Notes: a model not told the origin generated them from the sequence alone. A stretch of 64,000 bases of DNA from [Pseudopropionibacterium] massiliense (GCF_900607225.1 NZ_LR027842.1:2384980-2448979), one strand, 5' to 3'. Positions 46,541 through 55,688 are shown, counted from the first letter of the stretch. Made by a program: numbers and translations.

Positions 46541-47787
46541 CAATGGTCCTGTTCGCCTGCGAACTCCAAGTCGAATTCAGGCATGATATGGGTAGAGAAA
46601 AGTTCCAACTGTCGAATCGCTTCCTCAGCAGGCATCGGCCGCCATGCAAGATGCCAAACAAGATACTCCACAGGAAACTCGTTCAAAGTTTTTTCGACAC
46701 CACGCTTGACGTCATCGACGCTCCCGAGGATAGACATTCCGGCTCCCGCCAAACGTTCAGAGACGAGCTCACCGGGCTTCGGAACCTCTCCTTCCTCGTC
46801 GGGCAGACGGAAAAGCTCAAGATAACGGAAATACCTATACCAGTGATTCCAAATGAGATCGTCGTATTTCTGGGATGCCGCCAAAGCTGCACCCCGGTCC
46901 TCAGCGATGTGGAAGACCCGAATAAGTCCCATGCCATCACCCAGTTGCAGCTTCCTGCCTACCTCGCCCGCCTGCCTCCGATAGTATTCCCCAAGCGCAC
47001 GACACGCAGCGAGGGATGGGAACTGGATAATGGGAGTCACACCTTCGCGGGCGCACCATCCGATCGTACGCGGGCTTATGGAGTGCGCCTGGAACAGCGG
47101 AGGATGAGGCTTCTGGTATGGGCGCGGGACAACAGAAACACCCTTGACCTGCCCATTCGAATCGACTTCACCCGGAACTCCGTAGGTGTCTGTCATCCCC
47201 TGAGCGGGCTGCCATGGGGGTGTCTCCTCACGACTCGCCGGAATCCGATAATAGGTGCCCGGATACTTCGCAAGGTCCCAAGTCCAAGCCATCTTCAGGA
47301 TCCGATAGTGTTCCCGGAACAACGACCAATTAAGATTATCCCTTTCCTTATCGCCGTGATCCGATCCACCCACACCGATTCTTTGACCCAAAACGTCACA
47401 CCAACGACTCTGATACCCACGGGCCAACCCCACGAAAAACCGACCTTGGAGCATCTGGTCAATCATCGCAGTACGCTCTGCGAGCCTCACTGGGTCATGC
47501 GTGGGCAGCACATACCCAAGCTGCCCATGATGAAGCCGCTTCGTCGCAGTGCCAGCCCACAGATTGTACAGGCCAGGGTCAGGGGACAGCTCAACTCCTT
47601 CGGAATGGAAATGATGCTCGGTGTGCGAAATTCCCCAGTACCCCAAGGCATCAGCGGCGACTGCCAAGGCCCGCATCTCCTCCAAAAGTCGCTGGAACAT
47701 CTCAGTGTTGCGACCGATCGGACGATACTTTGCCATTTCCTTCAAATTTCCAACTGTGGGATACGTTTGAATAATAACCTTGGTCAT
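46540..47787 (-). CDS. Luciferase-like (LLM) flavin-dependent oxidoreductase of the RiPP cluster
   Basis: This 415-residue TIM-barrel flavoenzyme starts MTKVIIQTYPTVGNL. Family marks include GYWGISHTEHHF, the HHGQLGYVLPTHDPVRLAERTAMIDQMLQGRFFVGLARG stretch and SISPRTIGWCAREGV. Such enzymes use reduced flavin and oxygen to insert oxygen atoms. In this cluster it may oxidise an azole or a side chain, a step not standard in azole peptides. GAGGAG lies 7 bases before the ATG; the gene begins one base after the amidohydrolase stop. Confidence 0.85.
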   Translation of the reverse strand: MTKVIIQTYPTVGNLKEMAKYRPIGRNTEMFQRLLEEMRALAVAADALGYWGISHTEHHFHSEGVELSPDPGLYNLWAGTATKRLHHGQLGYVLPTHDPVRLAERTAMIDQMLQGRFFVGLARGYQSRWCDVLGQRIGVGGSDHGDKERDNLNWSLFREHYRILKMAWTWDLAKYPGTYYRIPASREETPPWQPAQGMTDTYGVPGEVDSNGQVKGVSVVPRPYQKPHPPLFQAHSISPRTIGWCAREGVTPIIQFPSLAACRALGEYYRRQAGEVGRKLQLGDGMGLIRVFHIAEDRGAALAASQKYDDLIWNHWYRYFRYLELFRLPDEEGEVPKPGELVSERLAGAGMSILGSVDDVKRGVEKTLNEFPVEYLVWHLAWRPMPAEEAIRQLELFSTHIMPEFDLEFAGEQDH

Positions 47788-47788
47788 G

Positions 47789-49000
47789 TCAGCTCCTCTG
47801 CTTTGAGATTGATTCTGTATAATTCTTTTCGTGGAGAGTCGAGTACCCAACCGCTGCAACGTCAACCACCGTCATCGCCATTGCAGTCCCCGCATTGACC
47901 ATCGCTGAATGCGCCCTTTCCGACACCGCAGCTTGAGTGAACTCAGGATCATGATTCTTGGCTGGCCAGCAGCCGATGTTGAAGTATGGGTGAAGGCAGG
48001 GGATACGCAGCGAGAGGGCTCCGAGATCCGTTGCCGCCGGGAACGGTACCGCTTGACTCGTCATTCCCAGCGCCGCGCGGTTGCCCCGCCAGAGGCGCGC
48101 CAAGCCGACGTTCTGCCGCATTGCAGGCATGAAGCGCTGGGCCAAAGAACACTCGATTTTGGTACGGGTTATCGTTGCGACAGCCCCGCAGGTGGTCGCA
48201 AGCGCCTCCGCAGCCGCCTGGAGATGAGCGTCCTCCCAAGCGCGCAGGATGACGTCCGCTTTGAGACGACGCGCATGCACAGCCGCTGAGCCGGATGTGG
48301 ACAGAACCTCCCAGTCAATTATCGCTCCACGCGGCAGCTGCCGGGGTAGCAGCCCGAGACCCGTAGCCAGTACATGCCACGCCTCAGAAACCGTGACGCC
48401 CGAACTATAGGCCGAACTATGGCCTGACGCCGCGCTTTCAATACCCACTTGGTACCTCGCCAAAGCAGCCATCCGTGGTGCGTCGACTCCGCTCGGAGCG
48501 GGGTGAGCCATCATGGCGAAATTCACCCCGTCGAAGGCACCGCTCTCCGCCAGCTCAACCTTGGCTGCACCGAACTCCTCAGAAGGAGTCCCGAACAGCG
48601 TCACCTTCAGGTCGATTTGATCCGCCACACGCATCAAGAGCATGAAGGCTGCAAGACTTGCGCCACTCACAAGATTGTGCCCGCACGCGTGGCCAATACC
48701 CGGAAGCGCATCATACTCGGCCATCACCGCAACATGTAAACTACCCGTCCCCGTGGTAGCGCTCATACCAGTCTCATACGGTCCAAGGCCTTGAGTGACT
48801 TGACAGCCGAGCCGTGACGCAGCCTCGATCATGCGATCGCGACTCCCATACTCGGCACCAGCCACCTCAGCCAGCTTATGAATCGCGCGGCTAACCTGGC
48901 CACATTCTGTACGCACCACTGCGCGATCAGCAATCAGTTCAGACTTTAACCGTCCCACGTCAGTGCTGGGCAGGTTGTTCAAACATGGCGCCCTATTCAC
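47789..49000 (-). CDS. M20-family amidohydrolase/peptidase of the RiPP cluster
   Basis: The 403-residue zinc enzyme keeps the M20 metal and catalytic residues: GIGHACGHN (two His), GTPSEEFGAAK (catalytic Glu pair), MMAHPAP and the later ATDLGALSLRIPCLHPYFNIG. It resembles AbgB/amidohydrolase-type members rather than processive peptidases. It may trim the product, deacylate an intermediate or detoxify it. The start is a GTG overlapping the SagB gene by 8 bases. Confidence 0.85.
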   Translation of the reverse strand: MNRAPCLNNLPSTDVGRLKSELIADRAVVRTECGQVSRAIHKLAEVAGAEYGSRDRMIEAASRLGCQVTQGLGPYETGMSATTGTGSLHVAVMAEYDALPGIGHACGHNLVSGASLAAFMLLMRVADQIDLKVTLFGTPSEEFGAAKVELAESGAFDGVNFAMMAHPAPSGVDAPRMAALARYQVGIESAASGHSSAYSSGVTVSEAWHVLATGLGLLPRQLPRGAIIDWEVLSTSGSAAVHARRLKADVILRAWEDAHLQAAAEALATTCGAVATITRTKIECSLAQRFMPAMRQNVGLARLWRGNRAALGMTSQAVPFPAATDLGALSLRIPCLHPYFNIGCWPAKNHDPEFTQAAVSERAHSAMVNAGTAMAMTVVDVAAVGYSTLHEKNYTESISKQRS

Positions 49001-50417
49001 GGAAGCTCACAACGTCGTGCGAATCCGGAATCGATCCAAGAATGACCTCTCCAACGGTCGTTTCTTCGAAATAGTCGCTCCCCAAGATGTCGGCCACAAC
49101 GTCAGAGTCGCCTCCACCGACAGGACACGACGCGAGGCCCAGATCCGTCGCGTGAAGGGTCAGTGCGTGGTAGAGCACCCCGACGTTCTTGAGGATCACA
49201 GCGTAGGACACACCCTCGTACTTCCACATAACGCGAGGAAACCGAGCAGTGATCAGGAGAACCACTTGCGGAAGGTTCTCAAGGAGAGTCGTGTGTCCCA
49301 TCAGTCCGGCAAGCTTGGACACACGCTCGTCGAAATCGGACACTCTTTCCAGCTCGTGACTCTCGCTACGGTAGTGATAAACCCCGGGTTCAAGACCTGC
49401 GCAGTTCGTGACGAGGGGATAGATCTCCAGTTCGTAGAGCGACCCTCCAGATGGATAGGGACGGCTCAACACATCGCCATTCTCACCGTCAGACCGCACC
49501 GCTCTTGTACGTTGGACTCGATACAATAGTGCCGCAAGCTGGTCCAGCGTGAGCGGGCGGTGGGGGTCTTGTTGCCTGATGGAGCGGCGGGATTCCGATG
49601 CTGCGACCAAGGACAGGCTTCTTTCCATGTCCGGGACCGTGAGAGAGATCCGCTCTCCCCCACGCCCTGGTGGTAGACCAGACGCCGGATCAGTGATCCC
49701 TTTGAAATGGTAGGTTCCCCCGTAGCCACCCACAGAGCGCCCCACCCTAGTCCGAGCGTGGAACAGCATCTCCCACGGTGCCCATAAAGCGGGTCCCTCC
49801 TGAGGCTCCGTAGACAGGAAGCCCACTTCAAACAACATGCCCAATATTTCAGCCACGACAGCCGATTCTAGTCCGGGAATAGCTTCCCGCAATTCCGAGA
49901 TCGAGGATCCCTTTGCAGTCAGGTACAGAAGTTCTAAGGCCCACTTTGATTGGATCGCTGCAATGTATCGCACATCGCCAGCCTCCATGATGATCCCGCC
50001 TTTTTCCACTGCAAACATCACGCTGCGCTTGAGATACAACATCGTCTCCAGGCCGACTGACTCCTGAGCCCCGAAACCGAGGCGACCCGGCGCAGGAGCA
50101 ATGGGCTCCAAGTTTATCACTCGTTCGAACTCTCCCTTTTCATCCACCCCGGCACATTCCTGTCGCAACCACCCAGCCACGGAGAGCGCCCTCAGCAGGG
50201 ATCGCGCATACGCCAGCACGGGAAGCCCGTGCCCAGCGACTTCTGTCAACGCCAATTGGGCGTCCACAGGGCCATCCAAAAGAGACTTCCAGAAGGATTT
50301 CATCGCCTCGCGGTGCGCATCACCCACTCGCAAGCTCCGCCCTCGGAATGAGAATCCACGCACATCATTCTCTGGACCTGCATTCCGGTGATCCCAGACC
50401 AGTTGAAAAGTCCTCAT
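48993..50417 (-). CDS. SagB-type azoline dehydrogenase
   Basis: The C-terminal half (about 265-474) is an FMN nitroreductase-like dehydrogenase: ASESRRSIRQQDPHRPLTLDQLAALLY, the diagnostic RPYPSGGSLYELEIYPLV, and ILKNVGVLYHALTLHATDLGLASCPVGG. It should oxidise azolines to azoles. The N-terminal half is a helical domain with a winged-helix-like piece (SISELREAIPGLESAVVAEIL), as in long SagB forms. The ATG is preceded by AGAAGGTAGG. It lies 66 bases after the cyclodehydratase gene. Confidence 0.9.
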   Translation of the reverse strand: MRTFQLVWDHRNAGPENDVRGFSFRGRSLRVGDAHREAMKSFWKSLLDGPVDAQLALTEVAGHGLPVLAYARSLLRALSVAGWLRQECAGVDEKGEFERVINLEPIAPAPGRLGFGAQESVGLETMLYLKRSVMFAVEKGGIIMEAGDVRYIAAIQSKWALELLYLTAKGSSISELREAIPGLESAVVAEILGMLFEVGFLSTEPQEGPALWAPWEMLFHARTRVGRSVGGYGGTYHFKGITDPASGLPPGRGGERISLTVPDMERSLSLVAASESRRSIRQQDPHRPLTLDQLAALLYRVQRTRAVRSDGENGDVLSRPYPSGGSLYELEIYPLVTNCAGLEPGVYHYRSESHELERVSDFDERVSKLAGLMGHTTLLENLPQVVLLITARFPRVMWKYEGVSYAVILKNVGVLYHALTLHATDLGLASCPVGGGDSDVVADILGSDYFEETTVGEVILGSIPDSHDVVSFRE

Positions 50418-50483
50418 TGAAACCTACCTTCTGAAACTCATCGGACATTCAAGGAGTGGACCAAGAAACGAATCAGCACCCCG

Positions 50484-52769
50484 TCAGAAATACACCGTCC
50501 TAGGATTAAGCTCATCCTCCGAGTGAGACTTAGCCAGATAGCCCATTGCCACTGGCACCTCGTACAGACGTCGCGGTCCGAGACGTCGCCAGAAGTGACA
50601 AAGCCCGGGAACAATGACTCTAGCCACGGCAACATCCACCTCAGGGCGACTCAAATCCATCACATACATCCTGCTACCCAACCGTTCCGCGATATCCTTG
50701 CACACTTGGATGTCCTTGAGGCAGTCATCGGTACGTAGGCCGTGGATCTGATCCAAGCGGGTGAATGGTAATGTCTCCGAAGGGAGGAGATAAGGATCTG
50801 ATGACACAGTGGCATTCTGGAACCAGTCCACCGCCTCCGGCTCTACACCTCTATATCGAGTCACACCATTTTCATCTCTTGACACCCAAGGCAAAAACTG
50901 ATTCAACTCATCCAAAGCCGCATCCAAGGCGAGCTTGGGATCAAGATCACAGCCGAATGAAACGATGATGTCTTCGGGAGAGCCGTCGAGCCGTGCCGAC
51001 AACAGGGCAAAGCACGGAATCGAGGAGTCGGTGGTGAGATCCAGCGCCCAGACCTCGCGCCCCATACGCTTATGTTCCTGCCGAAGGGCCATCAGGTAGG
51101 AATCATCGATACTATCAAGGTCCAATCCAGGACAACGAACTCGATTGTACCACCAGATGCCAACGGAGTCCCGCTCGATCAGTTCGCTGAATCCACTGAC
51201 AATCGCTTCCTCCAACACTCCTCCAGCTGCCGACCCATTGGAGTCCGCCAAACAATAGCACCTCGAGTAGAGGTCCGGGTGACCGTAATAGCAGTAGGAA
51301 GCCGGCACAAGCCTATTGGGCCCACTCCCCACATCTTTAACCCAGCACCAGTCGATGACAGCATCAGGGTCAATCCGGTTTGGAATGAAGGCGTATTTGC
51401 TGGGATTACCCTCGTTTAAAGCAATTCTGTTCAAATACTGATGGTCAGAGAAACCGAGCAACAGGGAGGGTTCGATCGCCGAATCCGCCACTTCCCGATA
51501 AGTGGCTGTGACGACAGGCTCATCACCAGTGTACATGGTCAAACCACGTTCAACCGCCTCACACAAGGCGCTGACCTCTGCCTGCCGGGGAGTTCTACCC
51601 TTCCCGCCAGAGAGGCTACCGCGCAGCGTCTTCACGAGAAGACTAAAGTCGGTGCGGGAAGGTGCAAAGTCATGTCCCGCCGCAGCCGAGAAGTAGAGAT
51701 CACTATCAGAGTCGATTGGCGTCAGTTTGGTGATAACGCCTGAATAGGGGGAGATGTGTCGCTCAAGCGATTCACGCGTCTCGGACAACGACTTGACGCG
51801 TTTCAAGGGCCGACCCGAGTCATCCCGGCCTTTGGGCCGTGAGACGAGCTCAAATCCAATCGGATCAACTCGCGTGTCACCGCACACCGGACACTGAGGC
51901 CGCTTCGTGACAACGTGGCTCTGTACAGCGAACTCCGGAAGCTCGATACTGAGTAGATCTGATGGACCACCTGCGACCAATCGGAGCAGGGCGGCGGAGA
52001 GCGCAAGGGTAATCGATGTAGCCACTCCAGATTGGAGGTTCCCCACTGGTACACGACGCCCTGTCTCCAGCTCCGCGTACTTTTCCAGGATCCGATGCCC
52101 CTTCAATCGTTGAGAGAGACAGGCCCAGCAAGCCGCACCTTCTTCACGACCGAATACAGGACCTATCCAGATCTCATCGGTGAAAGGCTTAACGAGCGCC
52201 CACTCGCGATCAAGCTTGAGCATTACCCGATTTATCTCAGCAAGTTCCTCAGCAAGGTAGTCCGGGGTTATGACCAGCAAGGGTGATTCGCCACCTTCAG
52301 CGAGCCCAAGGGATTTTAGCTCCACGCGGCGCCATTCACGGCATATCTGATCCAGCGCTGCCTCGCACAGCTTTCTCGTTTGCTCCGCCAACCCAAGCAT
52401 CATGACTGCAACCCCACCAATGGGAGAGTCCACGCCGATGGAATCCAAGAACGCACCCTCCGCGCCGACGGACACGGCAGGGCCATCGGCGATGAAACCT
52501 ACTGCTTCCAGCATCATCACAATCCGCACCACGAGCGCCGGACTCATCACCCCCTTAGTGCCGCGCCAGATTTCAGTCATACGGTGCTCACCGTCAAGCA
52601 GCGATGCCAAGACGCGCATGTGAGCCATCTCAAGAGCAAGGAATCGTGTCCCCGAAACCGCCAGCATCCGCCCGTTCCCGAGTTCGACCAAGTCCACGTT
52701 CGCCCGGAGGCGAGGACGCATGCGCATCACCCGCGCAACCTTGTCGGACTCCGAAACTTCACCAATCAC
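50484..52769 (-). CDS. Fused E1-like/YcaO azoline cyclodehydratase
   Basis: The first ~340 residues form the ThiF/E1-like partner that binds the leader, with zinc-type cysteine pairs CWAC and CPVC. The remaining ~420 residues are a YcaO domain: ETRESLERHISPYSGVI, EVSALCEAVERGLT (ATP-binding acidic residues), and EEAIVSGFSELIERDSVGIWWYN. It should convert core Cys/Ser/Thr to azolines using ATP. The C-terminus (ELNPRTVYF) lacks the PxPxP tail common in TOMM YcaO proteins. I chose a GTG at 52769 with AAGAGG upstream; an ATG 21 codons earlier has no ribosome site. Confidence 0.9.
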   Translation of the reverse strand: MIGEVSESDKVARVMRMRPRLRANVDLVELGNGRMLAVSGTRFLALEMAHMRVLASLLDGEHRMTEIWRGTKGVMSPALVVRIVMMLEAVGFIADGPAVSVGAEGAFLDSIGVDSPIGGVAVMMLGLAEQTRKLCEAALDQICREWRRVELKSLGLAEGGESPLLVITPDYLAEELAEINRVMLKLDREWALVKPFTDEIWIGPVFGREEGAACWACLSQRLKGHRILEKYAELETGRRVPVGNLQSGVATSITLALSAALLRLVAGGPSDLLSIELPEFAVQSHVVTKRPQCPVCGDTRVDPIGFELVSRPKGRDDSGRPLKRVKSLSETRESLERHISPYSGVITKLTPIDSDSDLYFSAAAGHDFAPSRTDFSLLVKTLRGSLSGGKGRTPRQAEVSALCEAVERGLTMYTGDEPVVTATYREVADSAIEPSLLLGFSDHQYLNRIALNEGNPSKYAFIPNRIDPDAVIDWCWVKDVGSGPNRLVPASYCYYGHPDLYSRCYCLADSNGSAAGGVLEEAIVSGFSELIERDSVGIWWYNRVRCPGLDLDSIDDSYLMALRQEHKRMGREVWALDLTTDSSIPCFALLSARLDGSPEDIIVSFGCDLDPKLALDAALDELNQFLPWVSRDENGVTRYRGVEPEAVDWFQNATVSSDPYLLPSETLPFTRLDQIHGLRTDDCLKDIQVCKDIAERLGSRMYVMDLSRPEVDVAVARVIVPGLCHFWRRLGPRRLYEVPVAMGYLAKSHSEDELNPRTVYF

Positions 52770-52981
52770 AATAACCCTCTTAACGTGAGCATGACAGGCC
52801 AGATGGCAAAACCAACTCTGGGACTGCCTCATTTATGCAACACAACTACATCGGCCTGAGAATCGATCGCCTCGCTGCATTCACACTCATGCGTCGAGCC
52901 CTCATCACCTCTAGCCAAAATGAAAAATTAAAATTGAGTGGGAAATCCCAATTCTCACCCAAAAAGGTATACACAATTTAC

Positions 52982-53013
52982 GATAGCCGAGGGGCGAAAT
53001 CCCCTCGGCTATC
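52982..53013 (-). terminator. Hairpin between the precursor and the modifying enzymes
   Basis: A perfect 13-base stem GATAGCCGAGGGG / CCCCTCGGCTATC with a 6-base loop starts 9 bases after the precursor stop on the transcribed strand. No T-run follows. It probably acts as a partial terminator or mRNA stabiliser that makes precursor transcript more abundant than enzyme transcript. The remaining bases to 52770 hold nothing else I can name. Confidence 0.8.
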
Positions 53014-53021
53014 CGCGAATA

Positions 53022-53390
53022 TCAGGCGGTGCAGGTGCAGCAGGGGGTACAGGAGCAACAGTAACTTGTACCGCCGGGCATCTCGGCCAACTCGGCCTCG
53101 GTCAGCTCGCCGAGATCACCCAAGTCAACCGGGGGCACCTCGGGGACGACAACCGTCACTGCACCGGCTTCTATACCCTCATTCCACATGCGGTACTGAT
53201 CGCTGAGATCCCCATCACCCGCGATAGCGCGGAGGACCGTGAGCTCCACCCCATCGGGAACCTTGAAACCGACTTCACGAAGAGCCGGCACAGGGTTTGC
53301 CATCATCTCCATCGTGTAGTCCTCGCTCGTCCACGCTCGCGTGAGAAGAGCATAGTAGGCGTCCTCGAACTCTTTGAATTCCATGCTCAT
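53022..53390 (-). CDS. NHLP-leader precursor peptide with a cysteine-rich core
   Basis: The 122-residue precursor has a nitrile-hydratase-alpha-like leader (about 1-90): FEDAYYALLTRAWTSEDY, MMANPVPALREVGFKVPDG and VLRAIAGD. A hinge ELTEAELAEMPGG follows. Cleavage after Gly107 leaves the core TSYCCSCTPCCTCTA with six Cys (111, 112, 114, 117, 118, 120) and six Ser/Thr as targets for cyclisation. The start (ATG, MSMEFKEF) has GAGAGGAAG upstream. It is the first gene of the cluster and is separated from the enzymes by a hairpin. Confidence 0.95.
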   Translation of the reverse strand: MSMEFKEFEDAYYALLTRAWTSEDYTMEMMANPVPALREVGFKVPDGVELTVLRAIAGDGDLSDQYRMWNEGIEAGAVTVVVPEVPPVDLGDLGELTEAELAEMPGGTSYCCSCTPCCTCTA

Positions 53391-53462
53391 CGGCTTCCTC
53401 TCTGTAGGTTTCCACAATGCGACCATCCCGCCTGCCGGGACAACTCTGTCATTGCCTGTTTT

Positions 53463-53549
53463 CAGGCTACATCACGCGAGTTCCTTGATGTCAAGTTTAC
53501 TTGAAGTGTTGACAATTTTTGCTTGGGTAGGCTGCTTTTCAAGTCTTGA
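53463..53549 (-). promoter_or_regulatory. Candidate promoter and palindromes upstream of the precursor
   Basis: On the minus strand a TTGACA (53494-53489) lies ahead of a TGTAGCCT that could hold a -10 element with a spacing of 17-19 bases. Two palindromes are present: TCAAGTTTACTTGA at 53491-53504, overlapping the -35, and TCAAGTCTTGA at 53539-53549. The shared TCAAG/CTTGA halves suggest a repressor or activator site. No regulator gene is in the cluster. Confidence 0.45.
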
Positions 53550-54400
53550 CCTCAGCTCGAACAGAGCAACCAGTCAAGACCTGTGGACTGGCATGTGGCG
53601 CGAGCGTCACCTCCTGATTGGTGCTCGGTGCGCTCGGCCAAGACGCCCTTCTCGAACTTCGCTCCAGCTCGAACCAGCGCGACGAGGTGAGATGTGTTGA
53701 CGTGCGCCGCCTGGCCTAGGGGCTCGATGAGCTTGTACGCCATCGCGATGCCGGCGACCCCTGGGAATCTTCGGCGACTTGTTGCCGAAGCTGGACGATG
53801 GGGAAGGCCGACTCGATCGGATTGGTGATCCACAGTGGAGTCAGCGCTCACCCGGGTAGTTGTGGAAGGCTGACAACACGTCAAGGTCGTCGGTGATCTT
53901 CGCAGCCATTTCGGGAACGTCGCCCCATACCCGCCGGCGGACGCTGTTGCTGCGGCTAGTGTTGTCCTCGGTGTTCCAGTTCTCTGCCAGTGCGGCCTTC
54001 GCGCCGGGATGCGCGGACTTCAGCAGCGCGTCAAGCAGGTTGGCGATCTTATGGAACCAGCACCGCAACTCACGGATCTGGGGGGCACACCTTGCAGCGC
54101 CTTCCAGAATCCCAGTGCGCCGTCGCCGACCGTGAGGACGGGAGCATAATGCCGCGGCGCTTGCAGTCACGCAGCAAGCCGGCCCACGACTCGGTGGACT
54201 CGCCGAACCCGCCGCTTAGGGTGATGAGTTCCTTGGTGCAGTCACACGCCCGCCGATCATGACCAGCAGACACACCTTAGCCGGCCTCGAGGCGAACCGT
54301 GAGGTGGATCCTGTCGACCCACAGGTAGACGTAGTCGGACTCTGCCGGCGACCGCTGAGCGAATGTCTTGGCGTCGCCTTATCACTGGGCGATCAGCCGG

Positions 54401-54408
54401 TTGATGGT
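54401..54408 (+). repeat. 8-bp target duplication, left copy (TTGATGGT)
   Basis: TTGATGGT directly precedes the left inverted repeat of the ISAs1-type element. The same 8 bases follow its right end at 55681-55688. Confidence 0.9.
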
Positions 54409-55680
54409 CCAGGGCCTCGGTAAAGTCCTTCGTTCTCTGTGTTGACTAGGAGTTTTGTTAGTGGAGTGGTCGTAGAGGGTCTCTGGAGTGGTGTTTGAGG
54501 GCTGTGGTGATGTTGACAGTTCCGGTCAGGCGATGGAGGCTGATCGCGGTGTTGCGCAGTGTGGTCATCAGGGTGGGGCCGTGCCCGGTGTGGAGCTGGT
54601 GACGGTCCTCGTCGAAGGTCACATCCCTGACCCAGTGCAGCCGGTTCTTGATACCCCAATGGCTCTGGATGAGGTCAGCGGGGCTGGTCTGGTGGGCATC
54701 GAGGGATGTGATCAGGTAGACCACCCCCCACACGGTCTTGCGGCCGTCGATGGTGCGAGTACGGCGCAACTGTGCGACCTGACGGGCACCCGGCCAGTCG
54801 ATCCGGTCAGGGACCTGACAGACCTTGATCGTGCGCCTCACGCGCCGGCCATGACCAGTGGTCGTGCTGTGGTGGGCGGGGATGTTCTTCCAGGTGCAAG
54901 GTTTTGAGCGCGGTCCGCAGGCGGGCCTGTATGCCTTTCACCGTCAGTCAGCGCGTAGTCATGACCCTGCCCGGTAAGGGTACAGGCAGTGAAGCGGTGC
55001 AACGCGTCAGTGGTGACAACGATCTTGTTGCGTGGCAGGGATTCCAGCAGAACCGGTAGGGCGGCGATCTCGCCGGTCTTCGCGAGGAGGCTGGTGTTGC
55101 CCGGCCACGATCCCGCCGCGGGTGACAGCGGCCAGCAGATGCGACGCTGCCATGTCACGAGATTTTCGCTCCACGCAGGCTTTTGCCGTCAACCACCACC
55201 ATGCGACCCTTCCATCGAGTGGCGTCACGGGCCAGCCACGCCCCGACCATCGCGGACAGTTCATCAGGGTCGAGGACTTGGAGGATCCGGCGGATCGTGG
55301 ATTCCGACGCTACTCGACACCCCAGGCGCAGCAGCCCCGACTTGGCCAGGAGATCACGGCCGACATCAGCGGCCCACTCGGCGACCGCGACCAGGCCGCC
55401 CGCACCGGCACACACCACCGCTGTGGCGATGGCAAGAACCCCGGCCAGGTCGTAGCAGCGACCACGACGACCCCGAAGGTCAGCGATGGTGACGAACACA
55501 CCCAACAGCCACTGGCCGCAGACAGGTATGGTGAGGGATGATGAGCACACGCGTGGGTCCTCATGATTTCTTGGTGATGACAAGGTGTGTAGGAACCCTC
55601 ACCATCCCAGAATCCGCAGGCACCACACCCCCATCACCCCTAGCCACACCCCAGACACCACGACTCTGCCGAGGCCCTGG
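54409..55680 (-). mobile_element. ISAs1-family insertion sequence inserted in an IS256-type transposase gene
   Basis: The element is 1272 bp. Left end CCAGGGCCTCGGTAAAGTCC and right end (reverse) CCAGGGCCTCGGCAGAGTCG share 17 of 20 bases. It is flanked by an exact 8-bp duplication (TTGATGGT), which fixes both borders. It holds one broken transposase gene. Confidence 0.88.
54458..55583 (-). pseudogene. ISAs1-family transposase, frameshifted
   Basis: Three pieces in different frames give a nearly full-length ISAs1 (H-repeat-type) transposase. The first piece has DLRGRRGRCYDLAGVLAIATAVV, VAEWAADVG, ASESTIRRILQVLD and VVVDGKSLRGA. The second has LLAKTGEIAALPVLLESL and TTDALHRFTACT. The third has YLITSLDAHQTSPADLI, then HWGIKNRLHWVRDVTFDEDRHQ and LRNTAISLHRLTG. 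Frame changes near 55155 and 54840-54950 prevent a single protein. Confidence 0.82.
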
Positions 55681-55688
55681 TTGATGGT
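55681..55688 (+). repeat. 8-bp target duplication, right copy (TTGATGGT)
   Basis: The right copy follows the inverted repeat of the ISAs1-type element exactly. Joining the two copies restores the IS256-type reading frame across the ATIN codons. Confidence 0.9.

Noticed and set aside
53022-53390. Lanthipeptide or thioether (sactipeptide) interpretation of the cysteine-rich precursor
   Set aside because: There is no LanM/LanB/LanC-type gene, and the radical SAM enzyme lacks SPASM cysteines. YcaO plus SagB point to azoles instead.
54488-54907. Plus-strand frames through the right-hand insertion sequences
   Set aside because: They are antisense to the ISAs1-type transposase and have no recognisable motif.
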